Notes under the pieces: model-generated
Database searches by the model: none
Seen by the model: only the letters and a program-made list of their open reading frames with translations
Told to the model about the DNA's origin: nothing
DNA from: Acanthornis magna
Lineage: Eukaryota; Chordata; Aves; Passeriformes; Acanthizidae
Direction: 5' to 3'
Assembly: GCA_036785705.1 (NCBI GenBank)
Contig: JAWUZG010000056.1
Span: 14,516,001 to 14,580,000, forward strand
Length of the DNA: 64,000 nucleotides
Shown: in pieces, positions 36,096 through 48,700 of the stretch
Layout of the letters: each line of letters opens with the position of its first letter
How positions within the stretch are numbered: position 1 is the first letter of the stretch
Program-made: the position numbers and the translations under genes

Positions 36096-37859
36096 AATTA
36101 CTCTCCGAGAGGGGCAAGTGGATGAAAGGACCGTGCAGAAAAGCATATCTGAAGCATGGGGATTGCAGAGGTAATGTATCAGGGGTCAAAATGGAAAGTG
36201 ATACCCAGCAGGGTCCCCTGGGCTCTGTCCTCGGACTGTGTTCGTTAAAGTCAGTGAAATAAAGAATTTGTGTATTAACTGTTCAGAGCACATGGGGCTG
36301 GGGAGGGCAGCTAGCTCACTGAAAAGAAGGAGAGAAATTCAAAGAGTTATTGATAAATTTGGGAGGGGGGAAAAATAGTGTCCCAGACCCGATGAGAAAT
36401 TTCAGGGTGCTGGTCTGAGTAGGAATAAGGTATGCAGAGTGAGCCAAGGAAAGAGTGATTCCTCATTAAAGCTTGTGAGGAGTTGAGCAGATCTCAAATT
36501 AAAGAGAAGGGAACAACGTTAGGACACTGTGGACAAAGGAAAAGTGAAATTAGCACATAGGAGTTTTGCCTGCCAGACTCTGGGTGACCTCCAGCCCATT
36601 CAGCACTGGCTTGGGACAGGTTTAGAGGGAGAGCAGAGTTCCAACCTGTGAAACAAATCAACACAATTCTATTAACTGAAGGATCCAGCAGATTCCCAAT
36701 CAAATCCATCTCAAGTCCTTCTTATTCTCACCCACATTCTCACCATGTAGCTGAGAATTCACCTGCAAACCCCTTTTTCTGGCTGTGGTGATCCTGGATT
36801 CAGCTTTCCATTTAACCCAAGTCTGAGACTGCTTCAGAGGCTTGCAGTGGCTCACAAAACCTCCAAGGGTGGTCCAGTGGGTTAGACCTGAGGGAACAGG
36901 AGAGCTGGGAAAATTGCAGTGACTAATTCATCTGCCCCATCCCACCTTTTACTCCGAGGGAGATATCTGCAAACACTGGGTTTTTTTCAGATTTGATTCA
37001 AATTCCATTTAAGAGAGACATTCGTGGTAAATTTCCTTTTCCTTAATTGCTTTTAAAATTTGTTATTTGTGCCAAGATCTCTGCCATTTGAGTCACCTGA
37101 TCTTCTTCCACCAGCTGGGTGAGCATACAGCAACTTGTATCATCAGCTTCCAAGGGCGAATGATCATGAAAAACAAATTTAAAGTTGCTTTTTGAGAGCA
37201 TGCAAGATAGAAATAACCATATGAATGTTTGCTAAAAAAAAGCGCAAAGGCACCACAAAAACAGTCCAGGCAAATCCATTTAGTCATCTTTATTTTCTCC
37301 CCTCCATTTTATTTGAAGTGCTAAGGATTTTTCTATTTTTCACAAATTAGAAAGTAGAAATAGCCTTTTTTCTTTTTTGAGTAGTGGTTGATATCAAATG
37401 CCTGTGAAACACAGCAAGCCCTTCTCTGAACTCTGAATTGCTTGTGCATTTATTTGTATACCAGAAACTCATGGATTTTAAATTTCAAGAACAGCAGTTA
37501 TGAGGAATATTCAGCATGATCTTAATATTGTAACTAAGCAGCTAAAATATATGCATTAAACATAATCAAAGGGGATTCTATATATGTGTTTATTTCATTT
37601 TCACCTGCTTCACACAGGATCAGAACAGATTTTGAGAAGAGATGCCGTCTGTGTTCATTTTTTTAGCGTGCTCGGGAATTTTGGGGTTGTTTTTCTGTGG
37701 TTAACTGCATAATTAATCCAATGTTTATTAAGATAGGCTGAAATGCTTGTATCGTCTGGTTTTGGCTTCCCTTTCAGAACACCTTTAAAGTTTCTGACTA
37801 TGTAAAATGTAGATACTCCAGAGGCATCTGGTTTAGCAGTCCAACTGGCTTCTGAAACA
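36096..37859. other. Non-coding DNA
   Basis: No gene or named repeat is recognised. The stretch around 36900-37300 has mixed composition and short frames on both strands. Confidence 0.5.
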
Positions 37860-38200
37860 CTGAATTCTCTCTTCTTATTTTTAATTAAGATAATAAATTG
37901 GTCTTAAATTATCCCTGAAATCAGACCAGTGTTGATTACAATGGGTTTCATGCTGTGACAGCTCAAGATGATGTTATTTTTATTCCTTTTCAACGAGATC
38001 TTAATCTCTCCCTGCGTGTAAACAAATTGTCACAGTAACCTTGTTCTTTAATCTCCCAGCTGAAGACCTTTAAAGCATTGGGAGATAACAGATCTAACTG
38101 AGATTTCATCAGCTTTCAGGCTTTTACAGATATGCCGCATGCCTCTCCCACTGCTGCAGTCTTTAAATGTTGAAGGAGAGAAGTGCACATTACACTCCAA
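37860..38200. promoter_or_regulatory. Candidate conserved regulatory block
   Basis: The block is repeat-free. It includes the palindrome TTAATTAA at 37881-37888, TGACAG (TALE/MEIS-type) at 37976-37981, an ATTACAATGG SOX-like word near 37936, and AGATAACAGATCT (GATA-type) near 38083. Motif diversity in a short span, with no repeat match, suggests an enhancer candidate. Basis is motif reading only. Confidence 0.28.
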
Positions 38201-38639
38201 AGCTTTCCTTAAACGTTTGAAAATAGTATCCGCCTAGCAACATGCGATCCAGGGCTCAAATCCACAGACAAAATTTGGATGCAGGCACAGCAAGCCAAAT
38301 TGCTACCTGTTGTAGCTGGGGCAGAACTTTCCCTCTGCCTCCCCTGGATCGCTCTGGCTTTCACCAGCCAACCTTGCCAAAAAGGTCAATGCATTTTAAT
38401 GCTCAGAGGAACATTGTATGCCAGGAAGGAGCACCAGCTTGCATTTTTTAATCTTCTCCCAGCAAAGGAAAGCAATTTCAAGGGGCAGTTAGTAAAAAGA
38501 GGAGTGAAAAGACCAGAGGTAACTTGCTTATTTTTTTTTTTCTCCTCCCTCCACCTGCTTTGCAAATATGAACTAATTTATCTTCTAAAGCAACAGATAC
38601 ATAATTATACCCAGTCAGCTCTTACAAATGGGGTAAAAG
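38201..38639. other. Non-coding DNA
   Basis: No recognisable gene. Overlapping frames at 38242-38698 (+) contain no domain, and their only ordered feature is the T-run near 38531-38541. Confidence 0.5.
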
Positions 38640-38735
38640 AGGCAACAGGCAGCAAAGTTATTTGCCTAAGGCCCTGCAGCCTGTCTCACAGGCAGTGAGC
38701 AATTCCCCACCCTGGGGAATCCAAATCTTCAGCCT
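38640..38735 (+). repeat. Possible ancient L3/MIR-type tail fragment
   Basis: 'aacaggcagcaaagttatttgcctaaggccctgcagcc' parallels the 'cacagagaggttaagtgacttgcccaaggtcacacagc' segment of the old amniote tail. Only this core is clear, and the rest is too diverged. Confidence 0.4.
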
Positions 38736-41259
38736 CGCTGCTCTCCCCCGAGTGCTTCGGAGCAAACTCCCAGGTTTAGCCAACCTCGACAACTGGTTTT
38801 CTGCTAAGCTCCCAAAAATCTTCCTTCCACTGGCACATGGCTGGGATAATGCTGTCAGCTCCACCTATGAATACTTCTTTAAAAAATAATGTCAACAATC
38901 TGTACGTCAGGCTATTTCAGTGCATTCAGATGAGCATTTTTCATGTTTGAGGGCATGTAAGCATCATTATTCATAGTGGTAGGACTGGGAATACTCAATA
39001 GCATCCATAAACCTGGTGTGCATTTCCTTACAGGTGAACATTATTTGTGAGTAGACATATGGGTACATTTTCCAAACACTATACAGGAGCCACTGCACAC
39101 ACACACAAAAAAATCTGTTCCTGTTAAAATAGCTTTTGCCCAGGCATCTACTGATGTTTGGAAAATGTGCTTCATTTATTTACTGGCATGCCAGTTATTT
39201 GTCTATATAACAATGTTTTCTGTCAAGTCAAAAAATTTACTGTTCCTGTAGTTTAAATTCTTTCATTGAAAATTCAGCCAAAACTATTCTGACAGAAAGG
39301 TTTCTCTGCAAACAACAGAGATATCTGCATCAGGTTTGCAATAATGCTGTCCCAGATTTACTACTGACTTTCATTTGGTTTAGTATGCTTCCACATCAAA
39401 TTTAAAAGCACTTCATATATTTCAGAGCATTTTAAAGTTCTAACAGATATGTGTTAACAACATATAAGTAACAAATAAATATATATACATAAACAGATTT
39501 AAAATGTAAATTAGGTTTTATTTATTAACATTACTGAGCACTATTTCTTTACTTCTGGATGTTTGGCTTTCTGAGAAATCTGAGTGAATAAGCAACTTTC
39601 TGAAGGACAACAGGCAAAACTCAGGTAAAGGATCTTAAGTTGATGAGGCATATTAGACCCAAAAATTCCTCATCGGGAATAAAAAAATGAGTCAACAGTA
39701 ACAGCAAAAAATAATCAAGTTTCTCCATATAAAATTATTCTGCAAATATCTCTCAGGTTTGTCAAACTAATGACCAAGAGGAGAAAGAGCCACAGAAAAA
39801 TTAACCTGAGGATAAAAAAGTTGCACTCAATATATTTGAAACGCCTAATTTTTCTTCAGAATTATTTTATTTTATTCTGAAATTCCTTCAAGTTTGTTTT
39901 TATCAGCTTCTGCAACTGAAAATGTAGGTAAATGGATATAAACACCTCAGGAATGCTTCCACAGAATCACTTACACGTAATTTTCTGAAAATATTTTAAG
40001 TAGACAATAGAAAATATTTACTTATTTATTTGACAGGAAGCTGATAAAGTGAGCACATGCAAAGTGGATTTTGGATATATTTACTGATGAAGTTTAAAAG
40101 CAAGCAAGAAGTAAGCACTGCTTGCAACAGGATGGGGAAAGTCATTAGTCCTTATTTTTATATTTCACAATTTCAGTAGGTTTAAAAAAAAAATTAAAAT
40201 GAAATGCACAACCTTTGCAAGAGCAGAGAGAGGTGTGATTGCTCTAGAGTCACATTGTCCTTGTGACTGTGAACCTCTGAGCACTCTGAGCACGTGCCAA
40301 ACTCGACTACTGAGTGTCCCCAGAAGGGACAAGAGAAGACCATCAAGTTGTTCCATTGCAGCAGAGCAAACTGCACCTCCCTCAGGTAGGGACAATTCCT
40401 ACCTGTCTCAGGCACATGTGGAAGAGCACTTGGGGTACTTGTGCTGTCACATGAGTTTGCCTCCTCCTTACTGCATCCGCAGGCTGCAGTGCAAGATAAC
40501 AAAAATAGAGCTCCCCCCTCTCCCATCCTTTCTCCTTTTAATCTTTCCAGGAAGGAGACCTCCCTGGTAAAACATCGTTAAAAATGAACAGTGCTTTTAA
40601 GAGTTAAAGGAAGGCTTAAAATGTAAATACCAGTGTGAGCCTCGGTTTCTGTAGCTGCAGTTCAAGTCTATACACTCAGTACCAACTATTTCTTATCCTA
40701 GGAATAAAAATACCTAGGAATAATAATACGGGCTAGCAAAATACCACAGCCTGAGCTAAGCATAACTTGTCTTGCAACTTCTGCAAGAGTGAAGATCAAT
40801 TTTCTCCCTGAGCAACAGGCTAATTCATCAGCAGAGACCAAGACGTGGCAAGAACAAATAGCAGAGAGCAGAGAAGAGAAACAGAGAAAGGCAGGGAAGA
40901 GACTGGAGGGAAAATGAAGACAAAGTAATTTGCTAACTAATGTAACTCGATGGAGCCCCCAGTTTTGTGTCCCCTGGAAGGGATGAGGCCACACCTGTGT
41001 GCAGCCCCACATTGCTATTTACATAGCATAAGCCCCAGAGGTAAAGTGCCTACCAGAGACTGACTGCAGTGCCAGGAATTTGGATCTGTCATTCACTAAA
41101 CCCTTGGCATTGCTTTGCCTTCCTCATATAAACACATCCTTCTCTCTCATCAGTGCATTTTGAGCCTCCTGAAATGAGGAGAGCCGGATATTTCCATCCA
41201 CCATGCTGAACTGACTTCCCCTGTGGTGCTGCCAACACAATTTTAAAGCAGATAGTGTA
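38736..41259. other. Non-coding DNA
   Basis: No gene is recognised. 39096-39107 is a short (AC)n run, and about 39370-40200 is strongly AT-rich. Near 40630-40650 'gtgagcctcggtttctgtag' resembles the MIR word 'tgcctcagtttccccatctg', but in isolation it is weak. Confidence 0.5.
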
Positions 41260-41410
41260 GATGATTACTTAAGTGAATTTACACATGATGGCAAATAACT
41301 ATGCTTAATAAAACTGAGAGAGCCTTAATGATTTCATTTTGGTGATTTAATTTATAAAAGAAAAGCTTAATCATTTAATGGCATCATTAAGAAAACACCA
41401 CAGGAAGTTT
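41260..41410. promoter_or_regulatory. Candidate regulatory block with repeated TTAAT motifs
   Basis: CTTAATGAT at 41334-41342 and ATCATTAAG at 41383-41391 form a perfect 9-bp inverted repeat. A third near-copy, CTTAATCAT, starts at 41366. ATTA/TTAAT words are homeodomain cores. Several more TTAAT words lie nearby. AT-rich chance clustering cannot be excluded. Confidence 0.27.
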
Positions 41411-43744
41411 AGAAATAAAGAATCATCCATATCTCCTGAGAAATGAGTTTTCTTCTAACATTCTGCTCATGACAAAATAAAACGGAAAGCTTACAGCTTC
41501 CTAAATAATTGCACTTGAAATATAAGCAATCCCTAAAGAATCCGTTCAGCCTCATCTTCTGCAGCACAGAACTGCATTTTTGTTCACCACAGTGTGAAAG
41601 AGGCTTCACAATTAAAAGGCACCATTGGTGATGGGATCGCATATATTTTTTTTTTTTTTGTTAAAGACTGCCTTGTGTACAAAATGCAAATGTCAGAGCC
41701 ATTAAAAATAAATGTTTGTTTCAAAAGCAGTAGTTTAAAATAAAACCATAGTCTGCCACCCCATTTGACAATGGGAGCATCCCTTAGCAGCACGTGCACA
41801 CTCGGTGTCTGTGCATACATGTGCACACACAAGCGTTCCTGAGTTCCACGTGGAAATCTCCAAGGACTGGATTAACCAAGAGTTTGCATTGGGGTAATGG
41901 AAAATATGACCTCATTAGCACCAGGTTTGTCATTTTCTCCATAATACAAAAGTAAATTACAATGTATTAATGCAGTTAGTGTTGTTTTTAATGTGCACTG
42001 GGATACAATAAAAGTTTTTATTGGGGAAGTGTGATGGCATGTTTTCACTATGGCATTAGCACTGGTCTTCTGATAGGGCAGCCAGTCATATTACCCAGTG
42101 GAACACTCCTATAATGATGTAGTAAAATTTGACTCTGATATAGTAAAATCTGTTTATGGTAAAGCTGCTTTTTCACACAATTGGGCTGGGGCAGGGAGCA
42201 CAGGGGATGGAGCTAAAAGAATTATTTTCTAACTGTATTTTCATAGAAAGTGCTCAAAACCAAACAAACAGATATTCCCAGGCTTCAGGCCTGTCCAAAG
42301 GAATGACCATGCCACTCTCTCTGTTTTCCTTTGCCTAGCTCCTTCTCCTCCTCAATTCATCCATAGATTTGTGATCCAGCAGCTGCCATAAATTAGTGCC
42401 CACATCTTGGTGAAGGAGCCTAAACAGGAGCATTGAAATTTAACACACTTTTAATAGGCTTGTCGTGGAGTTTTGCATGTACAACCCAGCCCATGTAAAA
42501 CAACCTCAGGCACATTCATGGCTTTGGAGCAGGAAGGTGATGGTGGAGAGCAGGGGTGGGGTGGGATCCTGTCCCTGTTGAGTACAGGGCTCGTTTGTGT
42601 GTGCAACCTGCACCCTCCTGCTCCTGCTCATTTATTGTGTACCAAGAACAGGTTTGTGCTACTAATGAACGTTTGCAGGTGCTACATTTAAGCCATGATT
42701 TTTTCTTTTATTCCTAACTGGACAAAACTGCATTTAAACTTGTTTTCATTAGGTTCGGGCCCTGGCTAGCAATGGCCAGCTCTTTGTCATGCCCCAACCA
42801 GACTGCAAATAACACCAGTCAGAGTTGTTTATCCAGCTTCCCACCCCACCAAACCATGGTCCACAATTCCTTGCTTTCCAAACTCGTGTTTCTCAGCTTG
42901 TTTCAAAACCAAGGCTGAATCTGGGTTTCTGCAGCAGAAGCTCAGGACAGGCTGAGCCTGGGCTAAGGTGTCACCCTGCACTGTGACTGATGTGCCTTCA
43001 GAGCCCTTGAAAGCCACCCTCACTGATGATGTGACATGGGTAGCAGTTGCTGCCCAGAGGGGAAAATATCATGGGGGAAAAAAGAGGCTCACTGCAACAT
43101 CAGTGGTCACTGTTCCCACCCCTCCCTGGAAAAACAGCAAGAGATTGAATAGAGCAGCCCAATTCCCATTCATGGCCTCTCTGCTCCTTCTCCTTTCCCC
43201 TGCCCTCAATGAGACCCAAGGTTTCATTTGTGGGGAAACCAACCTGGATTTTCCTTTTGTTTCTGGGGTGCCTTGAACCGCGTTGAGCATCCCTTTGGAA
43301 GGATAGATGAAAATAAGAGCTGGAAAGGAAGATTTGCTAGGACAAAGCTGTGAGAGGCGTTCATTAAAATAAAAAGGAAAAGATATCCATAAAGGCCTGA
43401 ATAAGGCTTTGTAATGAATGGACCCAACTAGCCTGTGCCTGTGGCTCTCTCGCTAGACTAGTGACAGTAGTTGAAAGTTATTTATTTGTTTGTAATATAC
43501 TTTTCCACCGAAACACTTTAGTAATAAAGAGACATGAGGGGAGACACATTAGAAAGTGTGCCATATATCAAAATGAAAAGTACCACATAAGCTACATGAT
43601 AAACGTAGGATAAAATGTACTTTGTTTTCCACAAGACAAAGCAATAAGGAAAATGCTGTGTCTAGAGTAATTCTGAGCTTGAAACTTCTGCTGGTTATTT
43701 ATTTTTATTAAGCAAATATACAACCCTGTAAATGTACCTGGTGC
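41411..43744. other. Non-coding DNA
   Basis: No gene or named repeat is recognised. A 14-base T-run lies at 41646-41659. CAATAAAA and TTTTATTG at 42006-42023 make an 8-bp inverted repeat with a 2-base spacer. GC-richer text at 42500-43270 gives overlapping chance frames. Confidence 0.5.
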
Positions 43745-43815
43745 TAACTAAACAAGAACAGCACACAGTCCCAGGTCTGAGAAGTTCGCAGCCCATAATG
43801 GAGAAGACACAACAA
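43745..43815. repeat. Possible ancient SINE/L3-type fragment
   Basis: 'acaagaacagcacacagtccc' followed by 'tctgagaagttcgcagccc' parallels 'acagaacaaaaagacagtccctgccccgaagagcttacaatc' of the element seen at 23.8 kb, in the same orientation. The match is short. Confidence 0.35.
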
Positions 43816-44020
43816 AAGGCAACAATTCAGGGAAGCATTGAGATATTTTAGGTGAAAACAAGCAGAATTTATAAAAGGAGAAAATAATACGGCTCTTGAA
43901 ACTCCACATAATCATTAACAGGTATAAACATATCTCCTCTCCTTTCCATTTATTGATTTATTCCCCAGTGGCATATTGTCTAAATCCTGCACGGCGAGTC
44001 CCGAGGCAAGGACAGCCTTT

Positions 44021-44075
44021 GTGTTATTTGTACAGTGCTTAGCACCGCTGGGCCCCGATCTTTCATGGGGTCTTT
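44021..44075. repeat. Ancient SINE/L3-type fragment, opposite orientation
   Basis: 'tttgtacagtgcttagcaccgctgggccccgatctttcatgggg' closely parallels 'tttgtacagcgcctagcacaatggggtcctggtccatgactgggg', the reverse complement of the head of the element seen at 23.8 kb. The match is short but nearly continuous. Confidence 0.6.
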
Positions 44076-44459
44076 TCTATTTCTTTTTCCAGCATAGCTA
44101 ATATAATGAGCAGATCTGAAGACGAGAGTGAGGGAAGAAAAGCATCTGCAAGACAAGAGTCAACAGAATCTGTGAGTGACACCAGGGGATTCTGATTGTG
44201 AAGTGAGAGGGGAGGAACAGAGAGTTAAAGCTGGGGCAGAGATGCTGGTTACCTGCTTTTCTTACTTATTTACTTAAGAGCTCTTGCAGTTTTACTTGAA
44301 AATGCACAAGGAGACGAGGAAAAAAAAAGTTATTTTGACTTACAAAAGCGTGGAAAGGTCATTAGGAAGACTTGAGAACCAATAAAGCTCTTTAAATCCT
44401 TCCTACTTGTAATGCATAGAGCAAAGCTTACAGGAAAGCTGCAGCTAAGAAAATTACAA
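44076..44459. other. Non-coding DNA
   Basis: Nothing is recognised apart from ordinary AT-rich sequence and short A-runs. Confidence 0.45.
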
Positions 44460-44930
44460 ATGGTAATGCTATTATTTGGCATATAGTTGCCAAAGGCATT
44501 CAATATAAAGATTTTACAGAGGTGTCAACTGATATATAGCAAACACACAAACAGTCTCCAGCTCTGTAACATATGCAAGGAGAGCCGAGACTAAATATTA
44601 AGCATATGAATTATATATTCTTGCAATGCAAGGCTGAGAAAATGCTTGCTGTGCACCATAGTTAAAATGAGCAATAAATACCAGGGTTAATGCTGGCAAT
44701 GTCTTGTTGGGGAAGGTTTCTCTAAGCCCCCCTCTCCCAAGTTTGGGTTTCAAACCATTTTCTGCTGTGTTGGATAATGAAGTGATTAGACTGCTCCTTT
44801 CCGAGACTGTTACATATTTAAAACAGGTTCCACCACTGCCTCATTTTAAACATCAGAACCTGTTTTGGGCGCCAGAAATGTGAAACATGAACATCAATAG
44901 CTTTCTCCTGCCAAGATAAGAGCTTGCTGC
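44460..44930. promoter_or_regulatory. Candidate regulatory block with two inverted repeats
   Basis: Two clean dyads occur in a repeat-free block. TTTGGC at 44475-44480 pairs with GCCAAA at 44489-44494 (8-bp spacer). AAAACAGGTTC at 44820-44830 pairs with GAACCTGTTTT at 44856-44866 (25-bp spacer). The second contains CAGGT and ACCTG, the core bound by ZEB/Snail-type zinc-finger repressors, some of which use two such sites. TTGGC/GCCAA is NFI-like but with non-standard spacing. Confidence 0.3.
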
Positions 44931-46564
44931 AGAGGCCAAACATATGTCTCTCCTTCTTTCCCTGAGGAGGTTTCTGGATAAGGAAGAGGTGTGTCGGTAC
45001 CTGAGCTGCTTAAAATGACTCAGACACATATGGGCCTTTTGTAAACTTCCCTTTGCTCTTTCTCTGTGGGGCAGCGAGAGATTTCAGTCTCGTTGTTGCC
45101 ATCTGGGTTTGAAAGGCTGGGTCTGCCTTGAGAGTGGCCTCCCCCGTAAAAGTGGCTGTAACCACTTTTTTGACCCCTTTGGTAGGTGCAAGACCCTATG
45201 GAGCAATGTGGGCTGCTTTGCTTCCTTGGGAAGGGTCATCCCAAGGCTTCCACTTGGAAAGGAGCAGCAGGACTGCCGTGATAAAACCCATTGGTGCCGG
45301 CCTGGGCACCGGCAAAATTCAGGTGAGGGAGCAAATGTGAAGCGCTGCTGTGCTCCAAACAAAAGCTCTCACAGCAGGCCAGGAAAATCAGGATCTTGCT
45401 TTGCACACCAGGCAAGGCAAGGCTTTTTTCACCTCGGAGGTGCTGGAGGTGCTGCAGTGCCTGATGCGCTGGGCGAGCGCCCGCAGACACATCGTGCGAG
45501 CGGGACAAGGCACAGCTTTGTATTCAGCAACCTTGCCCAAAAGGCAAATTAGTTCTCGCAGCTCAAGTTTAATGAACAAAAAGTGCTCGTAGTAATCAGA
45601 CTCTTGCCTTCCTCAAACAAGGTGGGGTAGTGTCAGGGCAAACTCAGCTGGGGACCTGGAGAAAGATTTTCCTCGTGTTTTGCTCTGCTTGACCGACTTT
45701 GTGCAACCGAATGCAGAACTGAGCCGCCCTGGCTGCCTTCCCTGCTGTCTCTGCAGAGAAGAGAGACACCTGAGACAGCCTCTCTGCCAGTGGACTGGGA
45801 TGTGTGCCCTCCCACAGTGACTGCCACTGTGTTTTCCTCCTCTCGGGCGCAGAAAGCATCAATTTCATGTCGTGCCCTCACAAGACAAGAGTGACATAAC
45901 TTAGCAGCTCCCCACCCCGGGCTGCTGGCTCCCAGCCCTGGGACACTATCTAGAGACAGAATTGCAACCCTCAACTGGTGTTTCCCAGCCAAGCCAGCAG
46001 CTGAGATTTCTCCCGATCCGTTCCAGTTTACCGCAGCGTGGGGAGCTCTGCCCTTTCCAGAGCCATCTCTGCCTTCTAGGCACTTGCTCGTGCCTTGAAA
46101 GCGCAGCCCAAAAAGCCACAAGAAAATATGTCAGGCAAGCGCGAGGACTCCGTCTGGGTGTGAAAAGTGTCAGTATTTAATTTTTACTTCTTCAAACACA
46201 TGTCAGCAAAATCAGCACTTCATCAGGCCACCCTTGCTGTGGGGACTCCTGGGGACTCACACCTGGGCTGAGGGATGGTGGACAAGAAGCCGCAGGGCAA
46301 CTTCAGCTTCACCATTTCTTTAATATTTCAAAAGCCTTAAGCATGGTCTGGCCATGTGTATACAGCAAGTCCTTCCCCAGGCACTAAAATACAGCCTCCT
46401 TTAAAGTGGAAATGGCAGTAAAAGACTGTAGACCTGGACAGGCACAGCAAACGGCCCCCAAAATACAGGGAGTTTTGGGCAGGGAAAATGATGGTTTCTT
46501 CATGGGATTTTGGCTCTGGTGAAGAGCCAGAGCTCCTAAATCTTCGGAGTCAGCACCATCCAAT
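44931..46564. other. Non-coding DNA, GC-richer, with a small CpG cluster
   Basis: Composition is richer in GC at about 45060-46130, which lengthens overlapping open frames on both strands; none shows a domain. A local CpG cluster of eight CpGs lies at 45434-45510, with the heptamer GCGAGCG at 45473-45479 and 45496-45502. It is too small to call a CpG-island promoter. Confidence 0.45.
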
Positions 46565-46712
46565 TTTTAAGCAGTTAGGCAGTGACAAATAAATGCACCA
46601 TTTAACTGCCTCTTATTGAAATTAATAGAAATGAATCATCTTGGCATTTTTGAAAAATCTTTCTGAAGCAGCTTAGGTGCCTAAATATCTTTAGCAGCAT
46701 AGACCTAAGCAA
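46565..46712. repeat. Ancient palindromic repeat fragment
   Basis: The words 'cagttaggcag', 'tgcctcttattgaaattaatagaaat' and 'cagcttaggtgcctaaatatcttt' follow the old sauropsid element in which 'ttaggcacctaa' arms flank a 'cattgaaatcaatggga' centre. The arms are recognisable and the centre is decayed. Confidence 0.45.
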
Positions 46713-48544
46713 CTTTTCAAGTACTAGTTAGCTTCTGCTTACTAATGTGTCTCTTAGCACTAAATCACACAGAATAAATGGGGTTTTTAATGAATGTGAG
46801 AGGATGGGGCTTCGGCTGCCAAATTCCTCTTAGCCTTGAGCAAAGAGTGGCAGTAGCTGTGAAGTTGGCCCTCCCTCAGCCAGCTGAAATTAGGGCAAAA
46901 ATGTTGCACCCTAATTCTCCCAGCCTGTTGGTAGCGCATGCATCAGTTTTATTGCATTGCTGCTCTTCTTGCTCTTAATTCATGAGGTTTCCTGATGATT
47001 TTTTCTCTTTTTTTCCTGGGATCCTGAACATGCAACAAGCGCAGCTGCCTCTGAGGGAGTTCTCACCGAAGTCAGACATCCCCTCACCCGTAGCACAACA
47101 GCACACAGCAAACCACAGCCTGGCCCCTAAAACCCTGCCAGACAAGGTCCTGCTTCACACAGGCCTCCTCACATTCATCCCTTAAGCTCCTGATGAACGT
47201 GAAACAGCCACCAAAAGTCCAAGCTGCTGCAAACAGACATTGGAGGGGGATGGAAAAGGGCTGCTGGAGTGAGAAAGAGCAGCCAAGTCACTGCTGTGGT
47301 CAGAAGTTTGTTCTCAGTCAAAGGCTTTAGTCCATTGGAGTTGCTGTGAGAAGAGAAGTGAAGGGAAGGCATTTGGGAATGCTTTGCATCCTTTTGTGTT
47401 TGATTTTGGATGGTTTGGGAGGCACAGCACATTCAGATCCCAATGTCATTGTTTAAGGGGTTGTTTGTTTTCATTCCTCTCCTCCCTCCACTGAAAATTA
47501 AATTTGGCACATGGAGACCAGTCACTGATGACTCTTCAGGGGTAGATTTTTATTACATTTAGGAGACATTCAAAATAGTTTTTGACATTATTTTTTTCTA
47601 GGAATTATTACTGAGACCCCAAGGGACGGAGACACGCAAAGCCCACAGTAAAGCAGTGGGAGATGCTGATTGCCCAAGGCTTCTTTGAAATCCCAGATTA
47701 TGTTATGGACATAGTCAAAAAATTGAAAGTGATCCCTTTGCCACAATTTAACCAGTTCCTGCCAGCCAGATGAGGCATGGGAACCACTGTCATGGACTGA
47801 GCAAACATCTCAACTCCCAAGCTGTGGTGCCTCAAGAACATGCATGCATATTTAATTAAAAATTAAACGTTTTTAATTTTGGGAGGTTGCTGATGGAGCA
47901 GAGTCATTCAGCCATCTCAGCCACATGCCTGTCTCTCCTGGAAAGGACACATTTCTCCCATTAGACAGCACTGCTAAGCTTCAAGGATGTGGTGGGCTTT
48001 GTCTGCTGTGGCTCCTGCGTGTACAGCTCACGATGCTGAGAGCAAGAGGTACAGGGAGAATGATCAGACCAGGGCAGAAGGGCAGGAATAGTGCTGGGTA
48101 GAATGAATAATAGGCAAATAACCCATTTTCTACAGCTGCTGGATGGCCAGAACTGCGATTCTTTTCTAAATTTGAGGAAGAACTACTCCACTATGGACAT
48201 ACAAATGTATTGTAGGTTTGCTCCTTCAAATTCATTCCAGTTTTATTTTGGGGAGCAAAATCTTTGCGTCTATTTGCTCATGGTTGCAACTCTGCTCGTA
48301 CCAAAAAAAAAAAGAAATTCCATATGTAAAAATTTTAAAAATTGAAAACATGAAGTTATATTCTTTGAGAAACTTGCACTCTTTAATCTAACATTTGGAA
48401 AATCTAAACCAAACTCTCCATGTTTTTGGACCAGAAACTTCAGCTGGCTACTTGAATTAAACTGGCCAGCTACATCTTTTCCACAGCTCTGTATTCAGTT
48501 ATTAGCAGTACTACTTTGAAGTTAGCCAATTGCTTTCCTCTAAC
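46713..48544. other. Non-coding DNA
   Basis: No gene or named repeat is recognised. A run of 12 A residues lies near 48303-48314. Confidence 0.5.
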
Positions 48545-48700
48545 AGTCTCACAGTGCTTTTGAAATGGATCTAGATGTTATTATTCCCTTGTATTGGCTC
48601 CGAATAAACTGTGAAATAAATGATTTGCTGAAGGCTACAGAGTAAACTGGTGGCAGAGCCTTAGTTTTCCATGTCCTAGTTTATTCCTGTAGGCCAAGGA
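48545..48700 (+). repeat. Ancient L3/MIR-type repeat fragment
   Basis: 'gttattattccctt', then 'aaataaatgatttgctgaaggctacagag', then 'actggtggcagagccttag' match in order the 'attattatcccc...gaggttaagtgacttgcccaaggtcacacag...agtggcagagccggga' tail of the old element. Confidence 0.6.

Noticed and set aside
45109..46121. Group of long overlapping open frames on both strands
   Set aside because: The segment is GC-richer, which depletes stops in all frames. No frame stands out and none has a domain.
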